A stretch of 64,000 nucleotides of DNA from an uncultured Pedosphaera sp. (GTDB taxonomy: Bacteria; Verrucomicrobiota; Verrucomicrobiia; Limisphaerales; Pedosphaeraceae). Location of the stretch: positions 124,001-188,000 of the forward strand of contig CAIXFN010000082.1 in NCBI GenBank assembly GCA_903918755.1, given 5' to 3'. Positions 54,847-64,000 of this stretch are shown here, piece after piece. Both the position numbers and the translations under genes were made by a program. The notes under the pieces are model-generated. The model saw only the letters and a list, made by a program, of their open reading frames with translations. It was not told the DNA's origin and searched no databases. Positions within the stretch are counted from its first letter, which is position 1. Each line of letters opens with the position of its first letter.

Positions 54847-55464
54847 TCACGTGGTTTGATTGCCGTTTTCCGGCATCCGGGGCGTGTCGGTTTCGGGCAG
54901 CCGGACGCGCGGTTCCCGGGCAATGCGATCCTTGCCGCCGGCAATGGTCACGAACGGACCCCCTTCGAGTGGGGCGGTTTTGGTAAAAGCAACTTCGGGA
55001 ACCTCGCTCGGCTTCCCTGAAAGGGGGAAATCCTTGCGCAACGGGAAATAGGGATAACCTTCCCACATTAAGATCCGGCGCAAATCCGGGTGGCCGGCGA
55101 ACCGGACGCCCATCATGTCGTAGATTTCCCGCTCGTGCCAGTTGGCCGTGCGCCAGACCCCGGAGATGGTGGGGGCTTCGGATTTTTCCTCACTGACGTC
55201 GGTTTTGAGCCGGAGATGGCAGTGATGCCCGTAGCCGTACAGCTCATAAACCAGGGTGAAACGGGGGTCCTCGCCGTAATTATCCACGCTCGACAGATCG
55301 ACGAGATAATCAAACGCCAGGTCCTTTTTGGCGAAGGTGCAAACCTCGACAATGCGCTCCGCATCCAGGACCTTGAGCGTAATTTCGCCACGAAATTCCT
55401 GCGGCTCCCCGATCGCGCCCGGAAAGGCGGCGCGGAGCTGTTGGGCAAGTTCGATTGCGGTCAT
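54847..55464 (-). CDS. nuoC: NADH-quinone oxidoreductase subunit C
   Basis: The protein has 205 residues. The 30-kDa signature WHEREIYDMMGVRFAGHPDL is at about 115-134, followed by RRILMWEG. It packs against NuoD near the quinone site. ATG 55462-55464 is chosen; a GTG 24 bases upstream (55488) is possible. The C-terminal tail is longer than typical and low in conservation. Confidence 0.95.
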   Translation of the reverse strand: MTAIELAQQLRAAFPGAIGEPQEFRGEITLKVLDAERIVEVCTFAKKDLAFDYLVDLSSVDNYGEDPRFTLVYELYGYGHHCHLRLKTDVSEEKSEAPTISGVWRTANWHEREIYDMMGVRFAGHPDLRRILMWEGYPYFPLRKDFPLSGKPSEVPEVAFTKTAPLEGGPFVTIAGGKDRIAREPRVRLPETDTPRMPENGNQTT

Positions 55465-55518
55465 GGCCGGTTTGGTTTCGTTTGGCACAAGTAAAATTCG
55501 GCTGATTCCCTCCGGCCC

Positions 55519-56025
55519 TTACGCGGCGTGGGGGACTGACAACACCGGCTGACGGGCCACCTTGGCCTGCAGTTTGATCAGGGCGTCCAACAAGGCTTCA
55601 GGACGGGGCGGGCAACCGGCGACATAAACATCGACGGGCAAAATGCGGTCAACTCCTTGCAAAACCGCGTAGCTCCGATACATGCCGCCGGTGGAAGCGC
55701 AGGCGCCCATGGCTATGACCCACTTGGGCTCGGGCATTTGATCGTAAATCCGCTTCACGGCGGCAGCCATTTTGTAGGTCACCGTGCCGGCGACGATCAT
55801 GACGTCCGATTGCCGGGGGGAAAACCGCATGACTTCGGAACCGAAACGGGAAATGTCAAAGCGGCTGGCGCCGGCGGCCATTAACTCAATGGCGCAGCAC
55901 GCGAGACCCATGGGCATGGGCCAGATGGAATTCTTGCGAAACCAGCCCAAGGCGGCGTCCACCCGGGTGACAATAACCTCACCCTCGATTTTCGAATTGT
56001 AGCCGACTTCTGCGGTTGTTTGCAT
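55519..56025 (-). CDS. nuoB: NADH-quinone oxidoreductase subunit B
   Basis: The 168-residue subunit binds cluster N2. Its ligands are in [23 protein letters not shown] and [15 protein letters not shown]. Start ATG 56023-56025. It is the first nuo gene of the operon. No nuoA frame lies upstream: the next gene is a divergent plus-strand enzyme. The putative operator at 56095-56110 is about 70 bases upstream. Confidence 0.97.
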   Translation of the reverse strand: MQTTAEVGYNSKIEGEVIVTRVDAALGWFRKNSIWPMPMGLACCAIELMAAGASRFDISRFGSEVMRFSPRQSDVMIVAGTVTYKMAAAVKRIYDQMPEPKWVIAMGACASTGGMYRSYAVLQGVDRILPVDVYVAGCPPRPEALLDALIKLQAKVARQPVLSVPHAA

Positions 56026-56094
56026 AGGATTCGCGGTGAATAAACACCGTCCCGACGAAATTACCCACCCCGGAAACTGACGGCAAGTTGAATT

Positions 56095-56110
56095 TGTGAT
56101 TTTTTTCACA
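56095..56110. promoter_or_regulatory. CRP/FNR-superfamily-type operator upstream of nuoB
   Basis: TGTGA-TTTTTT-TCACA is a perfect palindrome of the CRP half-site type with a six-base spacer. It lies about 70 bases before the nuoB start and 100 before the plus-strand inositol-monophosphatase gene, so either promoter could use it. No CRP-like regulator is in the window, and binding is inference. Confidence 0.5.
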
Positions 56111-56211
56111 AGCGTTTTTTTAAGCCGAAAAAAGCCCGCTCGCGGGAAGGGCCAGCGAAAGGCCTAACCCGATGGATTGACAGGGTGCCTCGCGGTTCGG
56201 CAAGGTGGGGA

Positions 56212-57111
56212 ATGCTGACAAAGAACCGCACTTCCGTGTCGTCCAAACCCAGAAAGCCGGTTTCCCCCGAGGTCGCTCCCCGATCTGCGCGGCCGGACGT
56301 CGGCTATCGCCGGGAACTGGCCGCAGCGGTGGCGGCGGCCCGGGCAGCCGGGCGGACGATGCGCGAGAATCTTTACGCCCCCAAGAAGATCAACGCTACC
56401 TACGCGCATGACATCAAGCTGGAACTCGATGTTCAATGTCAGGCCATGATCGAAAAGGAGCTCCACGACCGTTTCCCGGGGATTTCGCTTTTGGGGGAGG
56501 AAGGGGATGCGGGTGATTCTGACAGCCCCCAACGTTGGGTGGTGGATCCGATTGATGGCACGGTGAATTTTACTTATGGGATTCCGCACGCCTGCGTGTC
56601 GATTGCCTTGCAAACCCGCGTCGAAGCTACCGCCGCTGGCAAGACGGGCCGGCGGCCGGCGGGGGGTGGGTACGAAACGGTGGTCGGGGTGGTGTTTGAT
56701 CCTTTTTGCGGGGAGCTTTGGACCGCGATCCGGGGCGGCCCGGCGTATTTGAACGGTCAGGAGATTCACGTCACGCAAACGACCAAGTTGCGCGAAGCCC
56801 TGCTCTCGATGGGATTTGCCAAGGCGCGGGGCACGTTGGAAACCAGCCTGCCTTATTTCAATCAACTCGTGCGCCGGGTCCGCAAGGTCCGGATGATGGG
56901 TTCCGCCGCTCTCGCGCTCACGTACGTGGCCAGCGGCCGGTTCGATGCCTATGTGGAGAGCGGCATCCGGCTGTGGGACATCGCCGCGGGCGGCTTGATT
57001 GTCGAATGCGCCGGGGGTGAATTCTGGCACGAACCGATTGCCGGTCGACACGCGTACCGCATGGTAGCCAGCAACGGTCGCTTGCGGAAGAAATTGCAGG
57101 CGATTGGCTAA
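56212..57111 (+). CDS. Inositol-monophosphatase family enzyme
   Basis: The 299-residue protein is a Mg-dependent phosphatase. The metal-site motifs are ISLLGEEGDAG (Glu), VVDPIDGTVNFTYG (Asp-Pro-x-Asp-Gly-Thr) and VESGIRLWDIAAGGLIVE (Trp-Asp). This matches IMPase/SuhB and relatives such as histidinol- or fructose-bisphosphatases, so the substrate is not fixed. ATG 56212 has a GGTGGGG ribosome site just upstream. It converges on the Tat-exported oxidoreductase gene. Confidence 0.9.
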   Translation: MLTKNRTSVSSKPRKPVSPEVAPRSARPDVGYRRELAAAVAAARAAGRTMRENLYAPKKINATYAHDIKLELDVQCQAMIEKELHDRFPGISLLGEEGDAGDSDSPQRWVVDPIDGTVNFTYGIPHACVSIALQTRVEATAAGKTGRRPAGGGYETVVGVVFDPFCGELWTAIRGGPAYLNGQEIHVTQTTKLREALLSMGFAKARGTLETSLPYFNQLVRRVRKVRMMGSAALALTYVASGRFDAYVESGIRLWDIAAGGLIVECAGGEFWHEPIAGRHAYRMVASNGRLRKKLQAIG

Positions 57112-57132
57112 ACCGATCGGGGTGGGGGTCGC

Positions 57133-58437
57133 TCAAACCTCCGGTAATTGCCAGGGCTTGCGACGCGGGCGGTCGAGCAGGCGGTTGGCTTCGGGATCGT
57201 CGGGAAATTGTTCCGCCACCGGATCCCATTTGAGTTTGCGGCCCAGTTTAATGGCAAGGTTGGCCAGGTGGCAGACCGAGCTCACGCGATGGCCGATTTC
57301 CACCGGGAAATAAGGATCCTTGCGGCTTCGTACGCATTTCAGGAAGTCATCGTGTTCCAGAGCGGGGTTGGTGTAGAGGTGCACCTCCTCCGGCCCGATT
57401 TTGGAGGCGAGGATGCTCGGTGAACTGGCTTCGACCGGGGCGCGCCAGCCTCGGTTGCCCACCCAACCTTCCGTGCCGATGAACTTGATGCTCGGATTAC
57501 CGGGTTGGCAGGTCATCACCACTCCATTGGCGTAGTGGTAGGTGATATCATAATCTTTGACGGTATTGAATAGGCCCCCGGACCAATGGGTTCCGGTGCC
57601 TTCCACGAGCACCGGGCCGCTGTGTTCCGTGTCATTGGCCCATTGTGCGGTATCGAAGAGGTGGGCGCCCCAGTCGCAGATGATCCCGCCGGAATAATCC
57701 TGGATCCACCGAAAATTGTAGTGCACCCGGTCGCGGGTGTAGGGCGTTTCCGGGGCGGGGCCCAGCCACATGTCGTAATCGAGCACCTTGGGCACCGGTT
57801 GCGGGGTGGGGTCGCCGGGGCCGGTGGGGTTCTTGGGCAGGATCACCTCAATCCGCTGCAACTTGCCGATGCGCCCATTGCGGACCAATTCCGCCATCCG
57901 GTGGTATTCGGGTACCCCGCGATCCTCTGTGCTGGTCTGGAAGACCTTGCGGTGCTTGCGCACGGCCTGGCTGAGGATCTGCCCTTCCCGGATGGTGAGG
58001 GTGGGCTTTTCGCATTGCACATCCTTGCCCGCCTGGATGGCCAGCAAGCTGATCAACGTGTGCCAGTGATCAGGAGTGGAGATCATGACGGCGTCCACAT
58101 CCTTGCGCGCCAAAATCTCGCGGAAATCCTTGGTGGCAAAACAGTCCTCATTGCCATAGCGATCATTGACCGTCTCCTTGGCGCGGAAGAGATGGTTGTC
58201 ATCCACATCGCAAACCGCAATGACTTTGGCGGCAGTGTTCTTGAGATAGTAAGAGAGGTTCCAATTGGTGCCGTGGTCGCCCACGCCGATGAACCCCACG
58301 GTAATCTTCTTGCTGGGAGCATCGGCGCCGAGCAGGCGGGCGGGAATAATATTCGGGGCCACGCCGAGCAGAGCGGCGGCCCCGGCAGTGTTTTGCAAAA
58401 ATCGGCGGCGAGAGAGGGAGTGGTTGTGCGCCTTCAT
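57133..58437 (-). CDS. Tat-exported Gfo/Idh/MocA oxidoreductase
   Basis: The protein has 434 residues. A twin-arginine signal (SLSRRRFLQNTAGAAALLG) precedes a Rossmann fold (KITVGFIGVGDHGTNWN) and the conserved CEKPTL loop. Tat export lets the enzyme fold with bound NAD(P) before secretion, as known for glucose-fructose-oxidoreductase-like enzymes. It likely oxidises a sugar in the periplasm. It fits the keto-sugar gene set at 12562-15936. Confidence 0.92.
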   Translation of the reverse strand: MKAHNHSLSRRRFLQNTAGAAALLGVAPNIIPARLLGADAPSKKITVGFIGVGDHGTNWNLSYYLKNTAAKVIAVCDVDDNHLFRAKETVNDRYGNEDCFATKDFREILARKDVDAVMISTPDHWHTLISLLAIQAGKDVQCEKPTLTIREGQILSQAVRKHRKVFQTSTEDRGVPEYHRMAELVRNGRIGKLQRIEVILPKNPTGPGDPTPQPVPKVLDYDMWLGPAPETPYTRDRVHYNFRWIQDYSGGIICDWGAHLFDTAQWANDTEHSGPVLVEGTGTHWSGGLFNTVKDYDITYHYANGVVMTCQPGNPSIKFIGTEGWVGNRGWRAPVEASSPSILASKIGPEEVHLYTNPALEHDDFLKCVRSRKDPYFPVEIGHRVSSVCHLANLAIKLGRKLKWDPVAEQFPDDPEANRLLDRPRRKPWQLPEV

Positions 58438-58655
58438 AATGGGTTGGTTGATGATGCGAGCTTACGCCTCTGCTGGACGAATTCAAGACCTGGCACGAAG
58501 GTGCCTGTCGCGGGCCGGAACGTTTGAAAAATTGAATGGGAAAGGCCCGCCATTTTGCGCGATACTCGTGGAGCAAGCCCATGAATCCAGCAACCGATGA
58601 CTACTACGGGTAAATCTCAGTCGAATTGCAGTAACGTATTCCTTTGACTAACGCC

Positions 58656-61382
58656 ATGAAGACTCTGCTGCTACCCTTATTCCTAGCCTTGATCGTCCGG
58701 GCGGGCCGGGCGGAAATTCCGCAGCCTACGGATGCGCCGCCCGCGCGGACACCAGAACAAAGCGCGGCCGCCTTCCATCTCCCGGACGGGTTTCGGATGG
58801 AAGTGGTGGTGAGCGAACCATTGATCGCCTCGCCGACCGGCGTTTGCTGGGACGAACGCGGACGGATGTTCGTCACGGAATTGCACGGTTATAATTTGGA
58901 GGGCCAGCTCGATATTGAGGAGCTGAACAAGACGGGGAAATTGGACACCAAAGTCCGCCGGATCGAGGCGGATGACCGTTTCAAACTCGCCGCGCGCGCG
59001 GGCACTTACGGAGTGGTGAAACTGCTCCGCGACACCAACGGCGACGGTCGGATGGATGAAACCATCGTCTGGGCCACGAACCTGCCCCCGGCCTACGGAA
59101 TTGTGGCCGCCCGCGGCGGCGTTATCGTGGCGTGCGCGCCGGACATCGTTTACCTCGCGGACCGGAATGGGGATGGGCGGCCCGCGGTCCGCGAGGTGCT
59201 TTTCACCGGCTTTCACACGGGGGAATTGTGGCGCGGCATCAATTCCCCCCAGTGGGGGGCGGATGGCTGGATCTATTTTGGCCGGGGTTGGGGCGGCGCC
59301 CGGATCACCGGTCCACGGCTCCGGGAGCCGGTGGATTTGCCGGATTCGGATTTCCGGATTCGCGCGGACGGCAGCGCCATCGAGCCTGTGACCGGCGGGA
59401 CAGGAACCTTTGGTTTTGCGCTGACGGAGGCCGGTGATCGTTTCACCGAAAACACCACGGTTCCGGCTATTTACATCGCCCCCTTGCCGTGGAGTTATCT
59501 CCGGCGGAATTCCGCGGCGGCGGTTCGCGGTCTGGAGGCGCCCACGGGGGATCATCGCGCTTATTCGCTGTCCAAGCCCCATCCCTGGCGGCAAAAGCGG
59601 GCGGATGATCCGGCCTACTTCAAATACTACAACAGCCGTTACGGCGCGGCGGAAAGCGAGGCGGACGGCTGGTTCACGGCCGCCTGCGGGCCGCTGGTTT
59701 ATCGCGACCGGGCGCTGCCCGGATTACACGGGCAGTATTTCGTCTGTGAGCCAGCGGGCAATCTGATCCATCGCTCGATGATCGTGCCCAAAGGTTCCGC
59801 GTTGACCATCCAGCGCGCGCCCGGCGAGGAGAAATCGGAGTTCGGAGCCACCACCGACCAGTGGAGTCATCCGGTCAATTTGACCCACGGGCCGGACGGG
59901 GCCATCTGGGTGACGGATTACTACCGGGAAATCATTGAGGATTATTCCGCGATTCCGCGCCATCTTCAGCAACAGTATGGCGTCTATCATGGGCATGATC
60001 GGGGACGGATCTACCGCCTTACCCATCGGGACGCGCCCGCGGCGCCCGCAGCGGATTTGACCTCGCTCGGGGCGGCCGCCCTGGCGCGGGAATGCGCCAG
60101 CCCCTTGCTCTGGCGCCGCCATACTGCGCAGCGCCTGATCACGGAAGGACGCATGACGAACGCTGCTCCGGGACTGCGCGAAATCCTGGCCGATCCCGTC
60201 GCGGAATCGGGCGCGCTGATCACCGCGCTGCGGACGTTGGATCAACTTGGGGCGCTCGCGCCCGACAACGTGGTGCCGTTTTTCCGGCACCCGGACGCCG
60301 CTGTCCGGGTTCAATCGCTACAAATCGCCGACCCATGGTTTGCACGGGCGGAAGGGGGGCCGGCCTTGGCCGCGTCGCTGGCGGCGGCGGCCGCGGAGAC
60401 GGATCCCCGGGTGCTGATCCAATTCGCTTTGAGCTTGGGGGAAGCCCATGATCCCCGCGCCTTTGCCCGGTTGGCCGGGTTGGCCCGGGAACACTTGGAC
60501 GTGCGCTGGATGGATGCGGCGCTCCTTTCCTCCCTGGCGGGCCGGGGAGGGGAGATGCTGGCCGAACTCCTTTATCAACCCGGCCGGGCGACGCCTCTGC
60601 TCGCGCCCCTGGCGCAAACGATTGTAGCTGGCCGGATTGAAGCGGAACTCGCCCGCGCGTTGAATCTGATCGCGCGTTCCGCCCCGGAAACGCAGGTCAC
60701 GGTTTTGCAAGGCCTGGCCGCCGGTCGGAAGAACGCCGCCCGGCAATCATTGGGTGACCGGGACGCCCGCGCCACCCTGGCAATTCTGGCTGCCAGCGCG
60801 GATGCTAAAGTCCGCGCGGCCGCGAACACGCTCCAAAATACGTTCGTGGTCGCCGCTGTGGACGATGATATGCCCGATTCCGCCGGCCAACTGCCGGTGA
60901 TTGAGCATGTCAGCAATGAAACCTTTCGCGGGTTCGTCGCGGCGCTGGCGGGGCGGCGTGATCTGGAACGGGGCCACGCCCTGTACCTGCAAGCCTGCGC
61001 GACCTGCCATCGCATCGGCAAGGAAGGGTATGAGGTCGGTCCAGACCTGCTCGGGCAGGTGGGTATTGCGGAGGAAGGTTTGTTGAAAGATATCCTCCTG
61101 CCGAATGACCGGATCCGGCCCGGCTACGAAACCACCGTGGTGCGAATGGCGGATGGCGCGGCGATCACCGGCATCCTGCGGGACGACGGGGCCACGAGCC
61201 TGACGCTCGCCTTGCCAAACGGTATTGAGCAAGTGCTGCTGCGCCGGGATGTGAAAAGCGTTCGGCGGCTGACCACCTCCCTCATGCCGTCTTTTGCGGA
61301 AACCTTGACCCCGGCGGACTTGGCAAATTTGCTCGCGTGGCTCCGGGGCAATCTGCAAACTCCTTCGAGCGCAACCAAATGA
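58656..61382 (+). CDS. PVC-type membrane dehydrogenase with C-terminal cytochrome c site
   Basis: The protein has 908 residues. A signal peptide (LLLPLFLALIVRAGRA) is followed by a beta-propeller-like domain (GFRMEVVVSEPLIASPTGVC, DTNGDGRMDE), a HEAT-like helical region (about 470-720) and a c-type heme motif CATCHRIG at about 781. The fusion is typical of PVC-group proteins annotated as membrane-bound dehydrogenase or heme-binding proteins. It would oxidise an unknown substrate, probably a sugar, and pass electrons to the respiratory chain. ATG 58656 is chosen; a TTG at 58644 is weaker. Confidence 0.9.
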   Translation: MKTLLLPLFLALIVRAGRAEIPQPTDAPPARTPEQSAAAFHLPDGFRMEVVVSEPLIASPTGVCWDERGRMFVTELHGYNLEGQLDIEELNKTGKLDTKVRRIEADDRFKLAARAGTYGVVKLLRDTNGDGRMDETIVWATNLPPAYGIVAARGGVIVACAPDIVYLADRNGDGRPAVREVLFTGFHTGELWRGINSPQWGADGWIYFGRGWGGARITGPRLREPVDLPDSDFRIRADGSAIEPVTGGTGTFGFALTEAGDRFTENTTVPAIYIAPLPWSYLRRNSAAAVRGLEAPTGDHRAYSLSKPHPWRQKRADDPAYFKYYNSRYGAAESEADGWFTAACGPLVYRDRALPGLHGQYFVCEPAGNLIHRSMIVPKGSALTIQRAPGEEKSEFGATTDQWSHPVNLTHGPDGAIWVTDYYREIIEDYSAIPRHLQQQYGVYHGHDRGRIYRLTHRDAPAAPAADLTSLGAAALARECASPLLWRRHTAQRLITEGRMTNAAPGLREILADPVAESGALITALRTLDQLGALAPDNVVPFFRHPDAAVRVQSLQIADPWFARAEGGPALAASLAAAAAETDPRVLIQFALSLGEAHDPRAFARLAGLAREHLDVRWMDAALLSSLAGRGGEMLAELLYQPGRATPLLAPLAQTIVAGRIEAELARALNLIARSAPETQVTVLQGLAAGRKNAARQSLGDRDARATLAILAASADAKVRAAANTLQNTFVVAAVDDDMPDSAGQLPVIEHVSNETFRGFVAALAGRRDLERGHALYLQACATCHRIGKEGYEVGPDLLGQVGIAEEGLLKDILLPNDRIRPGYETTVVRMADGAAITGILRDDGATSLTLALPNGIEQVLLRRDVKSVRRLTTSLMPSFAETLTPADLANLLAWLRGNLQTPSSATK

Positions 61383-61427
61383 AACCCGGGCTTTGAATTG
61401 AAACCACCGTCCCGCCTTGCGTCAGCC

Positions 61428-62903
61428 ATGATTCAACCGCGCCTGAGTCGCCGCCGCTTTCTCGCCACCACCGCCGTTGCGGCCCTCGGAGTGGCCACCC
61501 GGGCAGCTCCCGCGCCGACGGCGGGGCCTGTTTTTGCCCAGCGCGGTTATTACCTGCTGCCCAACCGCGCCCCGACACTCGGGCTTTCAGCCAATCGCGA
61601 CCTGTTGGATTGCATTGCGGAGGACGGTGGAAACACGGTGATTCTCTGGCTCGCGGGTGGCTTCAAGTCGCGGAAGTTTCCCATCACCTGGGCGTACAAC
61701 GAGACCCACGAGAATGTGCGTCGGGATTTTGTGGCTCCGTTGATCCGGCACGCGCATGACCGGGGGATCCAGGTGCTGCTAGGTTTCACGCCCTTTGGTT
61801 ACGATGGCGTAAATCAATATCCGTTGGAACATCCGGAATTGAAGGCGGTGGGACCGGATGGCCGGCCCGTCGCCGGGTTTGGCATTCACTGCTGGGGTTG
61901 GAATCTCTGTCCCGCCAAGGCCACTGCGCGCTCCTTCATGCGCGAATACGTGCGGGAAATGGCGGAGGATTTTTGTCCGGAGGCAGATGGTCTCTTCATC
62001 GAGTCCAGTGACTACGCGATTTGCCATTGCCCGGACTGCGGGCCGCGCTTTTTTGACCATGAGTTCGCCTGCGTGCGCGCGATTTCGGATACCTTTTGGC
62101 AGCGGCGACCGGGAGCGACCATCGTGGTTTACCCGCATTATTTTTCCGGCGCCAAACTCAAATTTTCCTTCTCCGAGGCGGTCGCCGCAAAACAACCGTT
62201 CGACCCGCGGTGGACGCTTTTCTTCACTCCGCATAGCGCCGCGCCGGAACCGCAACTCATCGCGCAGGCAAAGGGGAGTTGGTGGTGGAACGAAGCGCCC
62301 TCGCGGTTCGATCTGGCCAAAATCCAGGCGGGCGCCCAAAAGGCCCGGAGCGTTCATTGCACAGGGTTCCTGCCTTCCCTGGAATGCTATAGCTATGTAC
62401 CGACCCACGATGAATTTGGTGAACCGTGGCTGACGGGCCGACGACAGGTGCCGTTTGGAATGGGTTGGGTGCCGGAAGGGACTTCGCCGTACCGGGAACT
62501 GCCCCTGCGGGCCGCCCGCTTGGCGTACCGGGAATTCTCGCGGGATCCTGATTTGACCGAAGGGGCCCTGGACGAGGCGCTGGGGCGGGAGTTATTTGGT
62601 CGAGCCTGGACCGTCGCCCAGGTGCGGGATCTCCGGGAGCTTTGCCGGGTGCTCGGAACCGACCGGAATTGGACCGTGCCGGCGCCCTTGACCACTCCCG
62701 GATTGGTGGCGGCGCGCCGGGCCGCCGGGCGGCTGGATGCGGCAAAACGGACCTTTCTGCGCGGGCAATTGGATCGGGTCCGATCCATCGCGGAAGCGCA
62801 TCGGAATTCGGCAAGCCCTGGCGGCCGCGATATGGCACGGATCGCACAATGGCTGGCGGATCAGTGGCGAGGGGCGAATCTCCAGACTTTGGCGGATGCC
62901 TGA
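61428..62903 (+). CDS. Tat-exported putative glycosidase
   Basis: The 491-residue protein starts at ATG 61428. A twin-arginine signal (SRRRFLATTAVAALGVA) leads into a TIM-barrel-like sequence: GGNTVILWLAGGFKSRKF, LIRHAHDRGIQVLLGF and DGLFIESSDYAICHCPDC. Acidic residues on the strand ends (FIESSD) could be catalytic, but no glycoside hydrolase family is confidently recognised. It follows the PVC-type dehydrogenase by 45 bases and precedes the esterase, a likely glycan-degrading operon. Confidence 0.7.
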   Translation: MIQPRLSRRRFLATTAVAALGVATRAAPAPTAGPVFAQRGYYLLPNRAPTLGLSANRDLLDCIAEDGGNTVILWLAGGFKSRKFPITWAYNETHENVRRDFVAPLIRHAHDRGIQVLLGFTPFGYDGVNQYPLEHPELKAVGPDGRPVAGFGIHCWGWNLCPAKATARSFMREYVREMAEDFCPEADGLFIESSDYAICHCPDCGPRFFDHEFACVRAISDTFWQRRPGATIVVYPHYFSGAKLKFSFSEAVAAKQPFDPRWTLFFTPHSAAPEPQLIAQAKGSWWWNEAPSRFDLAKIQAGAQKARSVHCTGFLPSLECYSYVPTHDEFGEPWLTGRRQVPFGMGWVPEGTSPYRELPLRAARLAYREFSRDPDLTEGALDEALGRELFGRAWTVAQVRDLRELCRVLGTDRNWTVPAPLTTPGLVAARRAAGRLDAAKRTFLRGQLDRVRSIAEAHRNSASPGGRDMARIAQWLADQWRGANLQTLADA

Positions 62904-62914
62904 GGGGAGGAATC

Positions 62915-64000
62915 ATGGGATTGCGAATGAAGATGAGGCGGCATATGGTTCGGCGGGCTGGCTTGGTCCCGCGTTGGTTCGGCTGGCTCGGGCCGGGATT
63001 GGCGCTGCTGATGGAGCCAGTTTCAAGCCCATCTCAAACACCGTCCCCGGCGGCGGTTTGGGACCTGCCAACACTCAATCGCGCCCCGGAATGGGGCGCG
63101 TGGGAGCGTCCGCATGCGGAGGGCGTCCGAGCGATCCATTTCACTGGTTTGCCATTCCACGGCCAACCCACCCGGGTATTTGCCTGGTTGGGAATTCCGG
63201 CGGTCAAGAGCGGTGAAAAAGTGCCGGCGATGGTCCTGATCCACGGGGGTGGGGGCACCGCCTTTGAGGAGTGGGTCCGGCTGTGGGTGGGCCGCGGTTA
63301 TGCCGCCATCGCCATGGACAACTGCGGGCAGGTTCCCGTGGGGAATTATGGCCAATGGGTGCGCGATGAAAAAGGAGGGCCGCCGGGTTGGGGCGGCTTT
63401 GACCAAATCAGGCTCGCCCGGGAGGATCAATGGACCTATCACGCCGTGGCGGATGCCATTCTGGCCCATTCCCTCATTCGTTCCCTGCCGGAGGTCGATC
63501 CGGAGCGCACCGGCGTGACGGGCATTTCCTGGGGTGGCTACCTCACCTGCATCGTTGCCGGCGTCGATCACCGGTTCAAACTGGCCGTGCCGGTCTATGG
63601 GTGCGGATTCTATCGCGATACCTTGTTTGCTGGCGACCTGGATAAACTCCCGCCCGATGACGCCGCCCGCTGGGTCGCTTGGTGGGATCCTGCGAACTAC
63701 CTCGCCCGGGCGGATCTGCCGATGTTTTGGGTATCCGGCAGCAATGACTTCGCGTATTTCATGAATGCCTGGCAGGAATCCTACCGCCGCGCGCCGGGAC
63801 CGCATACCCTCTGCCTCCGGCTGCGGATGCCGCACGGGCATGGCGGAGCGGGGGAGAATCCGGAGGAAATTCGGGTCTTTGCCGATCAACACCTGCGGGG
63901 TGGCCAGGGGCTTCCTACCATCACCGGAAAGGGGCGGGAAGGGGACCGCGTCTGGTCTTCTTTCGCCGCGACACCGCGCGTGGTGCGGGCGGAGTTGAAT
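62915..64000 (+). CDS. Acetylxylan-esterase/prolyl-oligopeptidase-like alpha/beta hydrolase (3' end outside window)
   Basis: The visible 362 residues begin MGLRMKMRRHMVRRAG after a strong ribosome site GGGGAGG (62904-62910). A hydrophobic segment (WFGWLGPGLALLMEPVS) suggests export. The hydrolase core has VPAMVLIHGGGGTAFEEWV (oxyanion hole) and the nucleophile Ser in VTGISWGGYLTCI; a later Asp (SGSNDF) and His (MPHGHGG) complete the triad. The family removes acetyl or other ester groups from polysaccharides. The C terminus is cut off by the end of the window. Confidence 0.85.
   Translation, partial: MGLRMKMRRHMVRRAGLVPRWFGWLGPGLALLMEPVSSPSQTPSPAAVWDLPTLNRAPEWGAWERPHAEGVRAIHFTGLPFHGQPTRVFAWLGIPAVKSGEKVPAMVLIHGGGGTAFEEWVRLWVGRGYAAIAMDNCGQVPVGNYGQWVRDEKGGPPGWGGFDQIRLAREDQWTYHAVADAILAHSLIRSLPEVDPERTGVTGISWGGYLTCIVAGVDHRFKLAVPVYGCGFYRDTLFAGDLDKLPPDDAARWVAWWDPANYLARADLPMFWVSGSNDFAYFMNAWQESYRRAPGPHTLCLRLRMPHGHGGAGENPEEIRVFADQHLRGGQGLPTITGKGREGDRVWSSFAATPRVVRAELN

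Overview
The window looks like a chromosomal piece of a GC-rich, Gram-negative bacterium of the PVC group, most likely Verrucomicrobiota (Limisphaerales/Pedosphaera-like). That placement is inference. It rests on the gene families: secreted DUF1080 and ThuA proteins, Tat-exported Gfo/Idh oxidoreductases, a PVC-type dehydrogenase with a CxxCH heme site, FG-GAP and PQQ-propeller proteins, an HGSNAT-like acyltransferase, and several families of dispersed palindromic repeats. No 16S rRNA gene is present to confirm it.

Layout. 1-8.5 kb: a truncated Rrf2 regulator, a secreted parallel beta-helix gene cut by one in-frame amber codon, a PPP-type phosphatase, a 1100-residue TPR/FG-GAP protein and a membrane acyltransferase. 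8.6-18.9 kb: mostly secreted or sugar-related genes (SDR, PQQ-like propeller, GNAT, DUF1080, FMN reductase, sugar epimerase, Gfo/Idh, CE1-like esterase) and a retropepsin-like protein with His at both expected Asp positions. 19-28 kb: a seven-heme cytochrome c with an overlapping four-helix membrane partner, a sirtuin, a ThuA protein, a GH27 alpha-galactosidase and KatG.

28-36.6 kb is an accessory stretch. It holds dispersed repeats, an Imm11-like gene, an unknown gene, a decayed RHS-like fragment, another decayed fragment, and a three-gene cassette (31432-33700, minus strand) with two different PD-(D/E)XK-like proteins. A phage Mu gp27-like gene follows, with repeats inserted into its coding sequence, and then an array of repeats with a period of exactly 200 bp. 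This is the part most likely to hold something undescribed.

36.6-42.2 kb: a double-domain GT4 glycosyltransferase, a small membrane protein, a formylglycine-generating-enzyme-like protein, a 211-bp tandem repeat and a CHAD protein. 42.25-56.0 kb: a minus-strand operon for respiratory complex I, nuoB-C-D-E-F-G-H-I-J-K-L-M-N. nuoA is absent and NuoG is short. A plus-strand tRNA-Gln gene lies between nuoE and nuoF, and a perfect TGTGA-N6-TCACA palindrome lies upstream of nuoB. 56.2-64 kb: an inositol-monophosphatase-like enzyme, a Tat-exported Gfo/Idh oxidoreductase, a PVC-type heme dehydrogenase, a Tat-exported putative glycosidase and a truncated acetylxylan-esterase-like hydrolase. Together they suggest extracytoplasmic breakdown of plant or algal glycans coupled to an aerobic or microaerobic respiratory chain.
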